From NCBI GenBank assembly GCA_020634875.1, contig JACKAX010000009.1, forward strand, positions 44,143-108,142: a DNA stretch of 64,000 nucleotides. Direction: 5' to 3'. Position numbers and translations under genes: made by a program. The notes below the pieces were generated by a model. It ran no database searches, was not told where the DNA came from, and saw nothing but the letters and a program-made list of their open reading frames with translations. Each line of letters starts with the position of its first letter. The stretch's first letter is position 1. This document shows, piece after piece, positions 53,796-62,247 of the stretch. The stretch is from Anaerolineales bacterium (GTDB taxonomy: Bacteria > Chloroflexota > Anaerolineae > Anaerolineales > JABWBV01).

Positions 53796-56269
53796 AGTTG
53801 ATGCGCCTGCTTGTTTTAAGTGGGCAGCGGTCAGCGGCGTTGGAACAGTATCAAATGTGCAAGAGCCGCTTGCTCGATGAATTAGGTGTGGAACCGGGAG
53901 TCAAAACCCAGGCTTTGTACGAGCAAATCCGGCAAGGCACGCCGCTGGTTGCCCCCTCTTCAGCAACGTTTGTCGGTGACTCAGACAGTGTGCAAGCGCC
54001 TCCCTCGCACAATCTCCCTGAACCGCTGACCTCGTTTATTGGTCGTGAGGATGAAACTGGGCAACTCACCCGTTGCCTTAGTAACCCGATTTGCCGGTTA
54101 ATCACACTGATTGGTCCGCCTGGTGCAGGGAAAACCCGGTTGGCTGTCCATGTTGCCAAAGCGACCCTAGAAAGATTTACGGACGGGATATGGTTTATCC
54201 CGTCCGAGACTGTGCATCCGGCAGGGGGCCTCATGCCAGCTATTGCCAAAACGATAGGTTTTGGCGGGGACGGACAGACTGTGCGCTCCGCGTTGTTGCA
54301 GTACCTGCAATCGAAAAAGATGCTGATCTTACTGGATGGATTTGAGCAATTGAAGCAAGGGAGCGGCTCTTTGCTAGAAGTATTAGGTCGCGCCCCCGAT
54401 GTGAAAATTATGATCACATCCAGGGAAAGGTTGAACTATCAGGTCGCGTGTATTTTTGAGATTGGCGGCTTGGCGTATCCTAACGGGTTATTCCAGAAAC
54501 ATGCGGACGAATATCCTGCCATACGGTTGTTTTTGAACCGGGCATTACACCGACCCGGACAAATGGCGCTTCCAACCAAAGACCTGTATGAGGTCATCAA
54601 AATTTGCCAATTGCTCGAAGGGTTGCCTCTGGCGGTGGAACTTGCCGCGGCGAGCGCACACAAGTTTAGCTACGCCCAGATCGCTGAAGAAATCCAAAAT
54701 AACCTGGATATGCTTAAAACTTCCATGCTGGATGTGCCGGAACGGCATCAAAGTATGCACGCGGCAATCAACCAGTCGTGGCATTTGCTCACGGAGAAAG
54801 AAAAGACCTTCTTTGCCCGGCTGAGCATTTTCGAGGAAAGCTTCTCGTTTGAAGCGGCAGCGTTTATCACAAATATTGATGCGGGAACCCTTGCCAATCT
54901 GATGGACAAATCCCTTGTAACGATGAACGAGGCTCGCCGCTACAAACTCCAATTGATCCTGAGAAATTTTGCGGCGGAAAAACTTCAAGCCCAGCCCGAG
55001 GAAACCCAAAACCTCCAAACCCGGTTCAGTCAGTATTACATGGCGTTTCTTTACCAACGCAAGGCTGAACCCGACAAGCAATTACCACTCCATGCTTTCC
55101 GGGAAATTGTTCCTGAAATGGCAAATATTCAAACTGCCTGGGGCTGGGTAACCGCACGACAGGATTTTGAAGGCATTGCGAAGGGGCTAGAAACCTTGTG
55201 GGATTTTTTCAACTTTCACGATGCCCTCAAAGATGGCGAAGAAGCCTTCCGCACCTGTGTAACGGCATTGCAAGCCTCATCTCTGCCCGATGCTGGAAAG
55301 TGGTTGGGGAAGGCTTTATCAGGATTGGCGTGGTTTCTTGCCCGGCAGGGGGAATATGATGCGGCGAGCGCTTACTACCTGCAAAGCATTGGGTGTTTCG
55401 AAGCGTACCAATCTTATGCCGAGCTGGTTTTCCCCCATTTTGGGAATGGCTTTGTCGCTTACCAGTTGGGGGAATATGTAAAAGCTAGAGAGAGTTTTAA
55501 AGCCAGTGCTTCTGCAGGGGAAAAAGCAGGTGAAACAAACTGGTCGGCGATGGCCCGGGTTTATCTGGCCTTGCTGCGTGAATTAACCGGGGAGCCTCCC
55601 GACGCTGAAAAAGAATTACTTGAGATCTTGATGGTTTTTGAACGAATGAGTAACTTACATGGGCGTCTACGCACGCTCAAACATTTGGGAGATGTCGCCC
55701 ACGCTCGCGGCCACCTGACGCAAGCCACGGCATATTACTCGCGCACGGTGGAACTGGCAGAAGAAATTGGACAGGTAGGTATGCTGGCCCCCATTCAACT
55801 CAAATTGGGTACGATTGTCGGTGAACAGGGTGATTACAGCCGAGCCAAAGAAGTCCTGGAAAATTGCTTACGAGCATTTGAATATGTAGCAGACCAAAAA
55901 GATGTGGCCTTCACCTACCGCGAGTTAGGAAGTATCGCTGCCCTGCAAGATCGTTTTCAAGAGGCCCACCAGTATTTTCGCAGAGCGTTAGAACTTGCTG
56001 TCGCAACCGGTCAACGTCCCCTGATGTTGGATGTCTTGAGCGGGATTGCCTGTATGTTTGCCAAAACGCAGCGCCTGGAGACCGCATGGGAACTCCTCGG
56101 TCTGATCCAGACCCACCCGGCTACGCTTCCACTAACCCTACGCCGTATCTCCGCCCTTCTCCAAACCTGCCAGGATTCTCCCAATGTTCAAGGTCAGGAG
56201 GCTGCAAAAAAACGTGGAGGCGCGCTCAAGCTCGAAAGCGTGGTTGCAGAATTTCGGCTATTGTTGTAA
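53747..56269 (+). CDS. BTAD regulator with STAND ATPase and TPRs (main frame)
   Basis: Open frame of 840 codons whose meaningful part begins near codon 16 with the end of the BTAD domain (QMCKSRLLDELGVEPG). FIGREDE introduces the ATPase; Walker A is GPPGAGKT, Walker B MLILLDGFEQL, followed by IMITSRERL and the GLPLAVELAAAS motif, as in AfsR/NB-ARC proteins. TPR repeats fill about 520-790. With the displaced N-terminus restored the protein is about 1050 residues, close to the regulator at 36074-39160. It faces the choice-of-anchor-O-like gene across a divergent region and may control that locus. Convergent with a GNAT gene across a terminator. Confidence 0.85.
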   Translation: MPSSMLPFTRLKNAHRQLMRLLVLSGQRSAALEQYQMCKSRLLDELGVEPGVKTQALYEQIRQGTPLVAPSSATFVGDSDSVQAPPSHNLPEPLTSFIGREDETGQLTRCLSNPICRLITLIGPPGAGKTRLAVHVAKATLERFTDGIWFIPSETVHPAGGLMPAIAKTIGFGGDGQTVRSALLQYLQSKKMLILLDGFEQLKQGSGSLLEVLGRAPDVKIMITSRERLNYQVACIFEIGGLAYPNGLFQKHADEYPAIRLFLNRALHRPGQMALPTKDLYEVIKICQLLEGLPLAVELAAASAHKFSYAQIAEEIQNNLDMLKTSMLDVPERHQSMHAAINQSWHLLTEKEKTFFARLSIFEESFSFEAAAFITNIDAGTLANLMDKSLVTMNEARRYKLQLILRNFAAEKLQAQPEETQNLQTRFSQYYMAFLYQRKAEPDKQLPLHAFREIVPEMANIQTAWGWVTARQDFEGIAKGLETLWDFFNFHDALKDGEEAFRTCVTALQASSLPDAGKWLGKALSGLAWFLARQGEYDAASAYYLQSIGCFEAYQSYAELVFPHFGNGFVAYQLGEYVKARESFKASASAGEKAGETNWSAMARVYLALLRELTGEPPDAEKELLEILMVFERMSNLHGRLRTLKHLGDVAHARGHLTQATAYYSRTVELAEEIGQVGMLAPIQLKLGTIVGEQGDYSRAKEVLENCLRAFEYVADQKDVAFTYRELGSIAALQDRFQEAHQYFRRALELAVATGQRPLMLDVLSGIACMFAKTQRLETAWELLGLIQTHPATLPLTLRRISALLQTCQDSPNVQGQEAAKKRGGALKLESVVAEFRLLL

Positions 56270-56298
56270 AGGCTCGCAATCCATTTACCTAAAAAAGA

Positions 56299-56328
56299 AA
56301 AACGATCCCGCGCGGGATCGTTTTTTTT
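56299..56328. terminator. Bidirectional terminator between regulator and GNAT gene
   Basis: AAAACGATCCCG (56299-56310) and CGGGATCGTTTT (56313-56324) pair, followed by T to 56328 and preceded by an A-rich stretch. Confidence 0.9.
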
Positions 56329-56337
56329 GTTCGCGGA

Positions 56338-57105
56338 CTATTCCTCCACAAACGCCAACCCTGCCCCCAACGCATCAAAACCCACCCGCGTATACACCCG
56401 CCCGGCGCGCTCATCCATCGCCGTCAGAAACGCCACCTCCACCCCCTGGCCGAACGCCACCTGCACCGCGTGCCCCGTGATCGCCGCCCCAATCCCGCAC
56501 CGCCGGAACGCGGACAGCGTCGCCACCCCAGCAATTTCCGCAATGCCATCATACGCGGGCATCAGACTCGCCACGCTCACCGCTTGCTCATCTACCTTTG
56601 CCAGAAACAACTGCTGGCTGGCAAAACGCTTGAAGAACAGGCGCGCTTTTTCCTCGGACGCTTCCGGCGCGTCCTCGCTGCCGAAGGACCGGTCTTGCAC
56701 AGTGACGGCGGCGCGCTGGTCTGCGATGGGGGAGTCGCCGTTGACCGGGTGGATGTTCAGGCCAGGGACTACGGGCGCAGCGCGGAAACTGCACGGGGTG
56801 CAGACCATCAATAGGGTACGGATTTCCTGCCGGAACCCGTTGGCTTCAAGGGCCGCGGCCAGCGTGGGGGCGAAGTCTTCCAGGTATTCCAGCCGCGGGG
56901 TACGTTGATGGGCGTAGAAGGTGGCTTTGAGCGTGGCAATCGCCTCGGTCAGATCGCCTTCCCCGAACGCGTCGGGAATCGCATAATTTGAGTAAAGCGA
57001 GTCGGAATCAGCATTGTAAAAAAGCGTGAACGGCGGCACGGAGATGGCTTGCATCGCCTGCGCCGCGCCATAACGTAATTGGGCTTGAAGACGAGGAATG
57101 AGCAT
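56338..57105 (-). CDS. GNAT-family N-acetyltransferase
   Basis: 255 residues from ATG 57105, which has AAGGA 6-7 bases upstream. The C-terminal half carries the acetyl-CoA site: LSAFRRCGIGAAITGHAV gives the R..G.G/A loop (R.CGIGAAI), followed by VAFLTAMDERAGRVYTRVGF. The N-terminal 140 residues (FYNADSDSLYSNYAIPD) are a second GNAT-like fold seen in two-domain members. Acceptor substrate unknown. A truncated, about 85% identical copy lies at 44335-44574. It is convergent with the BTAD regulator at 53.1-56.3 kb; the debris at 44.3-44.7 kb joins remnants of the same two gene types. Confidence 0.88.
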   Translation of the reverse strand: MLIPRLQAQLRYGAAQAMQAISVPPFTLFYNADSDSLYSNYAIPDAFGEGDLTEAIATLKATFYAHQRTPRLEYLEDFAPTLAAALEANGFRQEIRTLLMVCTPCSFRAAPVVPGLNIHPVNGDSPIADQRAAVTVQDRSFGSEDAPEASEEKARLFFKRFASQQLFLAKVDEQAVSVASLMPAYDGIAEIAGVATLSAFRRCGIGAAITGHAVQVAFGQGVEVAFLTAMDERAGRVYTRVGFDALGAGLAFVEE

Positions 57106-57340
57106 GAGGAGTCCTTTTGGGTTGAAGATAGTTTTCCATTGTAGCGAAAACCCGCGTCCCACGCAATTTTCTCCTATTTTTTTGGTTCGCAACCCGTTTC
57201 AACTGGTTTTTGTTACCAGGCACCGAATTCCTATCCGGTGGAAAAGAAGACGCGGAAAAACTTCACGGTCTGTGGTGACGAAACGCCCTAAATCGTGTTA
57301 AAAAGGTCAGACAATTTACGGTTCCCCCAAAAAATTCTCT

Positions 57341-57346
57341 TATACT
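57341..57346 (+). promoter_or_regulatory. -10 element of a near-leaderless regulator gene
   Basis: TATACT ends 9 bases before the ATG at 57356, so transcription should start within about 3 bases of the start codon. No ribosome site is visible. A -35 element is not clear. The rest of 57106-57355 holds no gene that I can support. Confidence 0.45.
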
Positions 57347-57355
57347 TACCCCAGC

Positions 57356-60300
57356 ATGGAAATCCTGCGCGCCACGCTCTTCAAAACCCTCCACGTTCAA
57401 ACCGGAGACGGTCAACCCCTTGACTTTGGCGCGCCCACCACCCGCTCCCTCTTCGCCTACCTCCTCCTCCACCGCACCCAACCCGTAGACCGCCGCCGCC
57501 TCGCCTTCCAACTCTGGCCGCGCGGCTCCGAGACCGCCGCCCGCCGTAACCTGCGCCAATACATCCACCGCATCCGCCGCGTCCTCGAAGAAGTCGGCCT
57601 CGACCCCGACCTGCTCCTCGCCGACGGCTCCACCCTCCAAATCAACCCCAAAACCCCTCTCTGGCTGGACACCGAAGCCTTCCAACAAGACACCCGCCCC
57701 GGTGCCACCCTCGAAGAACTCCAAACCGCCATCGCCCTCTACACCGGCGACCTGCTCGAAGACCTCTACGAAGACTGGTGCGAAGAAGAACGCCAGTCCC
57801 TCCGCCAGCGCTATCTGCAAGCCCTCGAACGTCTCACCCAAACCGCCCGCACCGCAGGCCGCCTCGACGACGCCATCCTCTACACCCAAAAACGCCTGCA
57901 AAGCGACCCCTTCGACGAAGACACCCACCGCGACCTCATGCGCCTCTTCGCCCTCAACGGCGACCGCGCCCGCGCCATCCAGCACTACCAAACCCTCCGG
58001 CAGCTCCTTGAAGAAGAACTCGACGCCGAACCGCTCCCCGAAACCCAGGCCCTCCTTGCCGCGCTTCAAAAAGGCGGGCTGACCCAAACGCCCGAACCGC
58101 CCCCCGTCAGTCCTCGCCCCCCCGCCACCTCCCCGCCCCTTTTACCTCCTTCCGCGGCCACCGCCTCCCCGCCGAACGCCAGCCCAGCACCTCTCCCCCC
58201 TCCCCGCCCCTCGTCGGACGCACGGCTGAACTCACCGCCCTCCACACCGCCCGCGCAGACCGCCCGCGCCGGACAAGGCCAGTTCCTCCTGCTCTGCGGT
58301 GAATCGGGCATCGGCAAAACTCGGCTCATTCAAGACTACCTTGACGCCCACCCCAACCTGCCCGTCCTCCGCGGCGTGCCTGCCACGAACTCGAAGCCCG
58401 CACGCCCTACGCCCCCCCTCCGCGCCGCCCTCGAACGCTCGCTCCATCTGCTCCCCGCCCCCCATCAAGCCCTCCCCCCCTGGCTTGTCACCCTCGCCCC
58501 CTTGTCCCTGCCCCTCACCCAACGCTACCCCTACCTCCCCCCGCCCGAAAACACCAACAACGACCACACCCGCCTCGCCGACGCCTTTGCGGGCCTCATT
58601 GCCAGCCTGAGCGCATCCCATCCCGGCGAACCCTCCACCTCATCCTCGACAACCTCCACTGGGCCGACAGCCTCACCTGGGAACTCCTCGCCTTCCCTCT
58701 CTCGTCGCGCCGCCACCCTGCCGCTTCTCATCGTCGGCCTCTGCCGGATGGAAGACTTACAACCCGACCCCACCCACATCGTCCGCACCCTCCAACGCAA
58801 CCGCCTCCTCACCCAACATTCCCTCCGTCGCTTGACCGAACCCGAAACCGAAACCCTCACCCGCGGCCTGCTCGACGAACCGCCCGCCAAACCCTTCTTC
58901 CGCGATTTGTACCGGGACACGGAAGGCAACCCCTTCTTCATCATCGAGACGGTGCGCGCGTGGCGGGAAGGTGGTTGGAAGTTCAGCCTCGCGGGCGGAC
59001 GGCATCCGTCGGGGATGCCGCTGGGGATTCAGCAGGTGATCGAGGCACGGTTGGAACGGCTCACCCCCCAGGGTCGGGAGTTGTTGGGGACCGCGGCGGT
59101 GATCGGGCGGGAGTTTACGTTTGCGTTTTTGCAAGTCATCAGCCAACAGCCCGAAGAAGCGATCATCGAACTGTTAGAAGAGTGGGTACAGCGCGGGTTG
59201 GTGCGCGAGGAGCCGAACGGGTACGATTTCAGCCACGATAAAATCCGGCAGGTAGCCTACGCGGGGTTGAGCCGCGCCCGCCGCCAGTACAATCACCGGC
59301 GGATTGCCCAGGCGTTGGAAAACATGATCCCCGCCCCCGAAGCGGCGACCCTGGCCTATCATTTTCGCAACAGCGATCAGGCGATCCGTGCCCTGCCCTA
59401 CCTGACCGAAGCGGGCGAGCAAGCCCTCCGCGTGCGCTCCTACCAGGAAGCGCGGGAATTCGGCCAACAAGCGGTGAGCCTGCTCGGACAGCTTTCTGGC
59501 CCCAGTCAGCGCGGCGAACGCATTGACCTGAATCTGCAACTGGCCCAGGCGTATGCCTTCACCGGCGATTGGCAGCACGCCCTGGAGATTTTGAGTTCAA
59601 CGGAGACCCTGGCCCAATCGTTGGGGGATGAACAACGCTTGGGGAAACTGTTCCGCCGCTCGGCGCAGATCTTTTGGCTGCGTGGGCAACCGGAAGTGGC
59701 GGGGGATTGCGCTCGCCGCGCGTTGCGCGTCGCGGAAGAGTTGAGCGATGAACCGCTATTGCACGCCGCGTTGCGGATGTTGGGCCGGGTGGGGATCGCC
59801 CTTTCGACGTTCGATGATGCGATTGCGTATTTGCTGCGGTATGTGAATCTGGAGCAGTTGACGCGGCGTCCGCCCGCGTTGCCGAGTGTGTTGGGGTATT
59901 TGGGCGTGGCATATGGTCGCGTGGGTTCGTGGGAACGGGCGTTGGAGGCCGCGGAACGAGGGGTAATTCTCGCGGAGGCGGATGGGGCCGCGCAGACGGT
60001 GGCGTTCGCGCGGATGCAGTTGGCGTTCATCTTCGCGGAGCAGCGGGCGTGGGAAAAATGTCTGGAGGCATTGGCCCCGGTTTCGGAAGCGGCAGAGGAG
60101 GCGGAGAGTTTGACGCCGTTGGGGTTTATGTTGTTGAGTTTGAAGGGGCGGGCGTTGGTGCATATGGCGCGGGCGGAGGAAGGCGTGGCGTTGATCCGCA
60201 CGGCGTTGGCGTGGGGGGAGCGGATTGACCACCGGATTTTTTATTATTTGCCCCGGCAGTTTTTGGCGGAAGGGTTGTTCCAGTTAGGGGATTTGGATCA

Positions 60301-60703
60301 GGCGGTGGCGGCGGCGAATCTGGCGATTACGCAGGCGGCGGAGGCAGGAAATCGCTGGTCAGTGGCGGTGACACAAAGGTTGTTAGCCGAGATTTTGACA
60401 CAGCAGCCAACCCCCGATTGGCCGCAGATTGAGAATCACCTGATCGGGGCGCGTAACACGCTCCGCGAAACCCGTGCCCGCCCCGACCTGGCGCGAACGT
60501 ATCTTGCGCTGCGCCGTTTGTACGATCGGGCCGGGCAAATTGCCTGGGCGGTGGATTGTCATTTCCGCGCCACGACGATTTTCGAGGAGACGGGGATGGG
60601 GTCAGAACTCCGTCAGGCGCAAGGTCACGCCGCGGGCGAGCGGAAAGGCGCGGTGGTGATTCCGAATTTGAAGTTGAGGGGGCCGAATGTGGGGGAAGAG
60701 TGA
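57356..60703 (+). CDS. BTAD regulator with AAA ATPase and TPRs; frame displaced in three internal islands
   Basis: 1115 codons without a stop. Residues about 1-100 are the winged helix and 100-240 the BTAD domain (IALYTGDLLEDLY, LRQLLEEELDAEPLP). Walker A is GESGIGKT (about 315). However, three stretches read correctly only in another frame: about 58207-58265 (PLVGRTAELTALHTARAD), 58375-58410 (ACHELEARTPYAP) and 58625-58690 (RTLHLILDNLHWADSLTWEL, the Walker B region). Each is entered by an apparent base loss and left by a base gain, so the overall frame survives. The C-terminal two thirds hold the ATPase remainder (LIVGLCRMED) and TPRs. Base skew flips from C-rich to G-rich codons near 58930. 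No surface gene adjoins it; the tungstate operon is convergent downstream. Confidence 0.82.
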   Translation: MEILRATLFKTLHVQTGDGQPLDFGAPTTRSLFAYLLLHRTQPVDRRRLAFQLWPRGSETAARRNLRQYIHRIRRVLEEVGLDPDLLLADGSTLQINPKTPLWLDTEAFQQDTRPGATLEELQTAIALYTGDLLEDLYEDWCEEERQSLRQRYLQALERLTQTARTAGRLDDAILYTQKRLQSDPFDEDTHRDLMRLFALNGDRARAIQHYQTLRQLLEEELDAEPLPETQALLAALQKGGLTQTPEPPPVSPRPPATSPPLLPPSAATASPPNASPAPLPPPRPSSDARLNSPPSTPPAQTARAGQGQFLLLCGESGIGKTRLIQDYLDAHPNLPVLRGVPATNSKPARPTPPLRAALERSLHLLPAPHQALPPWLVTLAPLSLPLTQRYPYLPPPENTNNDHTRLADAFAGLIASLSASHPGEPSTSSSTTSTGPTASPGNSSPSLSRRAATLPLLIVGLCRMEDLQPDPTHIVRTLQRNRLLTQHSLRRLTEPETETLTRGLLDEPPAKPFFRDLYRDTEGNPFFIIETVRAWREGGWKFSLAGGRHPSGMPLGIQQVIEARLERLTPQGRELLGTAAVIGREFTFAFLQVISQQPEEAIIELLEEWVQRGLVREEPNGYDFSHDKIRQVAYAGLSRARRQYNHRRIAQALENMIPAPEAATLAYHFRNSDQAIRALPYLTEAGEQALRVRSYQEAREFGQQAVSLLGQLSGPSQRGERIDLNLQLAQAYAFTGDWQHALEILSSTETLAQSLGDEQRLGKLFRRSAQIFWLRGQPEVAGDCARRALRVAEELSDEPLLHAALRMLGRVGIALSTFDDAIAYLLRYVNLEQLTRRPPALPSVLGYLGVAYGRVGSWERALEAAERGVILAEADGAAQTVAFARMQLAFIFAEQRAWEKCLEALAPVSEAAEEAESLTPLGFMLLSLKGRALVHMARAEEGVALIRTALAWGERIDHRIFYYLPRQFLAEGLFQLGDLDQAVAAANLAITQAAEAGNRWSVAVTQRLLAEILTQQPTPDWPQIENHLIGARNTLRETRARPDLARTYLALRRLYDRAGQIAWAVDCHFRATTIFEETGMGSELRQAQGHAAGERKGAVVIPNLKLRGPNVGEE

Positions 60704-60730
60704 GTTTTTTGTCTTCTCGAAAAGGGGGAC

Positions 60731-60784
60731 TTCCGAAGTTTCGGTGAATCGAATTCTCAGTGAGACAGATTTAAAACTTCGGAA
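60731..60784. repeat. Inverted repeat between convergent regulator and ABC genes
   Basis: TTCCGAAGTTT (60731-60741) is perfectly complementary to AAACTTCGGAA (60774-60784), 32 bases apart. The right arm includes the end of the ABC ATPase gene. It may help end transcription from either side, but no T-run is present. Confidence 0.45.
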
Positions 60785-61520
60785 TTCTTGTGCCCGAAAA
60801 AGAAGCATGCTTCAAGAATCGTGCCACTTCCTCGTCGGCAGGCGCGGTGAACAGGGTTTCAGCCTGCCCCGTTTGACGCAGGCAATTGCCGATCACCACG
60901 GCCATACGGCTGGAGAGGCGCGCCGCTTCCTGTAAATCGTGGGTGACAAAAACAGTTGTGGTGGAAGTCTCCTTGAGCAGGGGTTCCAGGTCGTCGAGGA
61001 TGGCTGCCCGCGTGGGCGGATCGAGGGCCGAAAATGGTTCGTCCAGCAGGAGCAGTTCGGGTTCCAGCACAAGTGCCCGTGCCAGACTGACGCGCTGCGC
61101 TTCCCCGCCGGATAGCTGCCCGGCCCGCCGTTTCGACAGGTGCGCGATGCCCAGACGTTCCAACCAAACCGGAATTTTGCGTTTGATCTCCTCTCTAGGC
61201 ACCCCACGGAATATTAACCCAGCGGCCACGTTCTCGAAAACCGAGGTGTCAAACAGCAAAGGGTCTTGCATCACCAGTGCAATCCGTCGCCGGTAAGCCG
61301 TGTCCGATTCCGCCGCGCGTGGTTGCCCATTGAAGGAGATGTCGCCCTGTTTGGGTTTGAGCAGGCGGGCGAGGGTCAGCAGCAAGGTGCTTTTCCCCGC
61401 GCCGTTCGGTCCGACGACGGCCAGCACTTCACCGTCCAAAATGTCCAGATAATCCAATTGCAGGACGGGGCGTTGCCCGCGCAGCACCAACAGGTTGCGG
61501 ATTTCGACCAGGGTTTTCAT
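60771..61520 (-). CDS. tupC: Tungstate-type ABC transporter, ATP-binding protein
   Basis: 249 residues with Walker A GPNGAGKS (near residue 37), Q-loop MQDP, signature LSGGEAQRV, Walker B ELLLLDEP and H-loop VTHDLQEA. It powers import of the oxyanion through the adjacent permease. Its ATG lies inside the last codons of the permease gene (ATGA, four-base overlap), so it is translated with it. Assignment to tungstate rather than molybdate follows from the binding protein of the same operon. Confidence 0.9.
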   Translation of the reverse strand: MKTLVEIRNLLVLRGQRPVLQLDYLDILDGEVLAVVGPNGAGKSTLLLTLARLLKPKQGDISFNGQPRAAESDTAYRRRIALVMQDPLLFDTSVFENVAAGLIFRGVPREEIKRKIPVWLERLGIAHLSKRRAGQLSGGEAQRVSLARALVLEPELLLLDEPFSALDPPTRAAILDDLEPLLKETSTTTVFVTHDLQEAARLSSRMAVVIGNCLRQTGQAETLFTAPADEEVARFLKHASFSGTRIPKF

Positions 61521-62170
61521 TGCCGCGCACTCCGTTGCTGAATCCAGGTCAGCGCCCAGTTCACGAGGAAGGTGATGCTCAGGAGCAGCACACCGAGGGC
61601 AATGGCAATGTCGAAATTTCCTTTGCTGGTCTCCAGCACAATGGCAGTGGTGAGAACCCGCGTTTGATAGCGAATGTTCCCCCCCACCATCATCGAAGCC
61701 CCGACTTCCGAAATGACCGAGCCGAAACCTGCCATCAGTGCGGCTAAAAGGGGTAAACGGGCTTCTCTCCAGAGCATCCAGAGCATTTGCGTCCGCGAGG
61801 CCCCCAACCCGTAGAGTTGCAACTGGAAACGCGGGTCAAGGGCTTGCAACGCGGCCGCGGTCAGCCCCGTCACCACGGGAAATGAAATGATGACCTGAGC
61901 GATGATGATCGCGGTGGGGGTGTAAATCAATTTCCAATCCCCCAACGGACCGGAACGCCACAGCATCATGGCAACGAAAAGCCCTACAACGACCGGCGGC
62001 AGGCCCATGCCTGTGTTGACCATACTCAACAGAAAGGAGCGACCAGGGAATTTTCCTAGGGCTAACAGCGTGCCGAGAGGCAAGCCGATAAACAAACTCA
62101 ACCCCGTTGCCAGGGCTGAGATTTGTAAGGAAAGCAGGGTGATTTTGAAGACTTCGGGGTCAAAAACCAT
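61517..62170 (-). CDS. tupB: Tungstate-type ABC transporter, permease
   Basis: 217 residues with about five membrane helices and the EAA coupling loop (LGASRTQMLWMLWREARLPLLAALMAGFGSVISEVGAS, quoted here only by its ends LGASRTQ and SEVGASMMVGG). The segment SEVGASMMVGGNI is typical of TupB/WtpB-like permeases. It is the middle gene of the operon, separated from the binding-protein gene by 77 bases that hold a hairpin, and overlaps the ATPase gene by four bases. Confidence 0.9.
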   Translation of the reverse strand: MVFDPEVFKITLLSLQISALATGLSLFIGLPLGTLLALGKFPGRSFLLSMVNTGMGLPPVVVGLFVAMMLWRSGPLGDWKLIYTPTAIIIAQVIISFPVVTGLTAAALQALDPRFQLQLYGLGASRTQMLWMLWREARLPLLAALMAGFGSVISEVGASMMVGGNIRYQTRVLTTAIVLETSKGNFDIAIALGVLLLSITFLVNWALTWIQQRSARQ

Positions 62171-62178
62171 AGGGTCAA

Positions 62179-62230
62179 CGTATTGCGTATTCCGTATTGC
62201 GTAAGTTCAAGTTACACAATACGGAATACG
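62179..62230. repeat. Heptamer repeats and 14-bp inverted repeat between tupA and tupB
   Basis: CGTATTG, CGTATTC, CGTATTG and CGTA run in tandem at 62179-62203. The segment 62186-62199 (CGTATTCCGTATTG) is perfectly complementary to 62217-62230, giving a stable hairpin in the mRNA between the binding-protein and permease genes. Such a structure commonly protects the upstream message and lowers expression of the downstream genes. Confidence 0.7.
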
Positions 62231-62247
62231 AGAAAGATTCACGCTGG

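Noticed and set aside
57263..58087. 274-codon minus-strand frame opposite the BTAD regulator
   Set aside because: Antisense shadow of a C-rich coding region; the plus strand encodes a recognisable BTAD domain.
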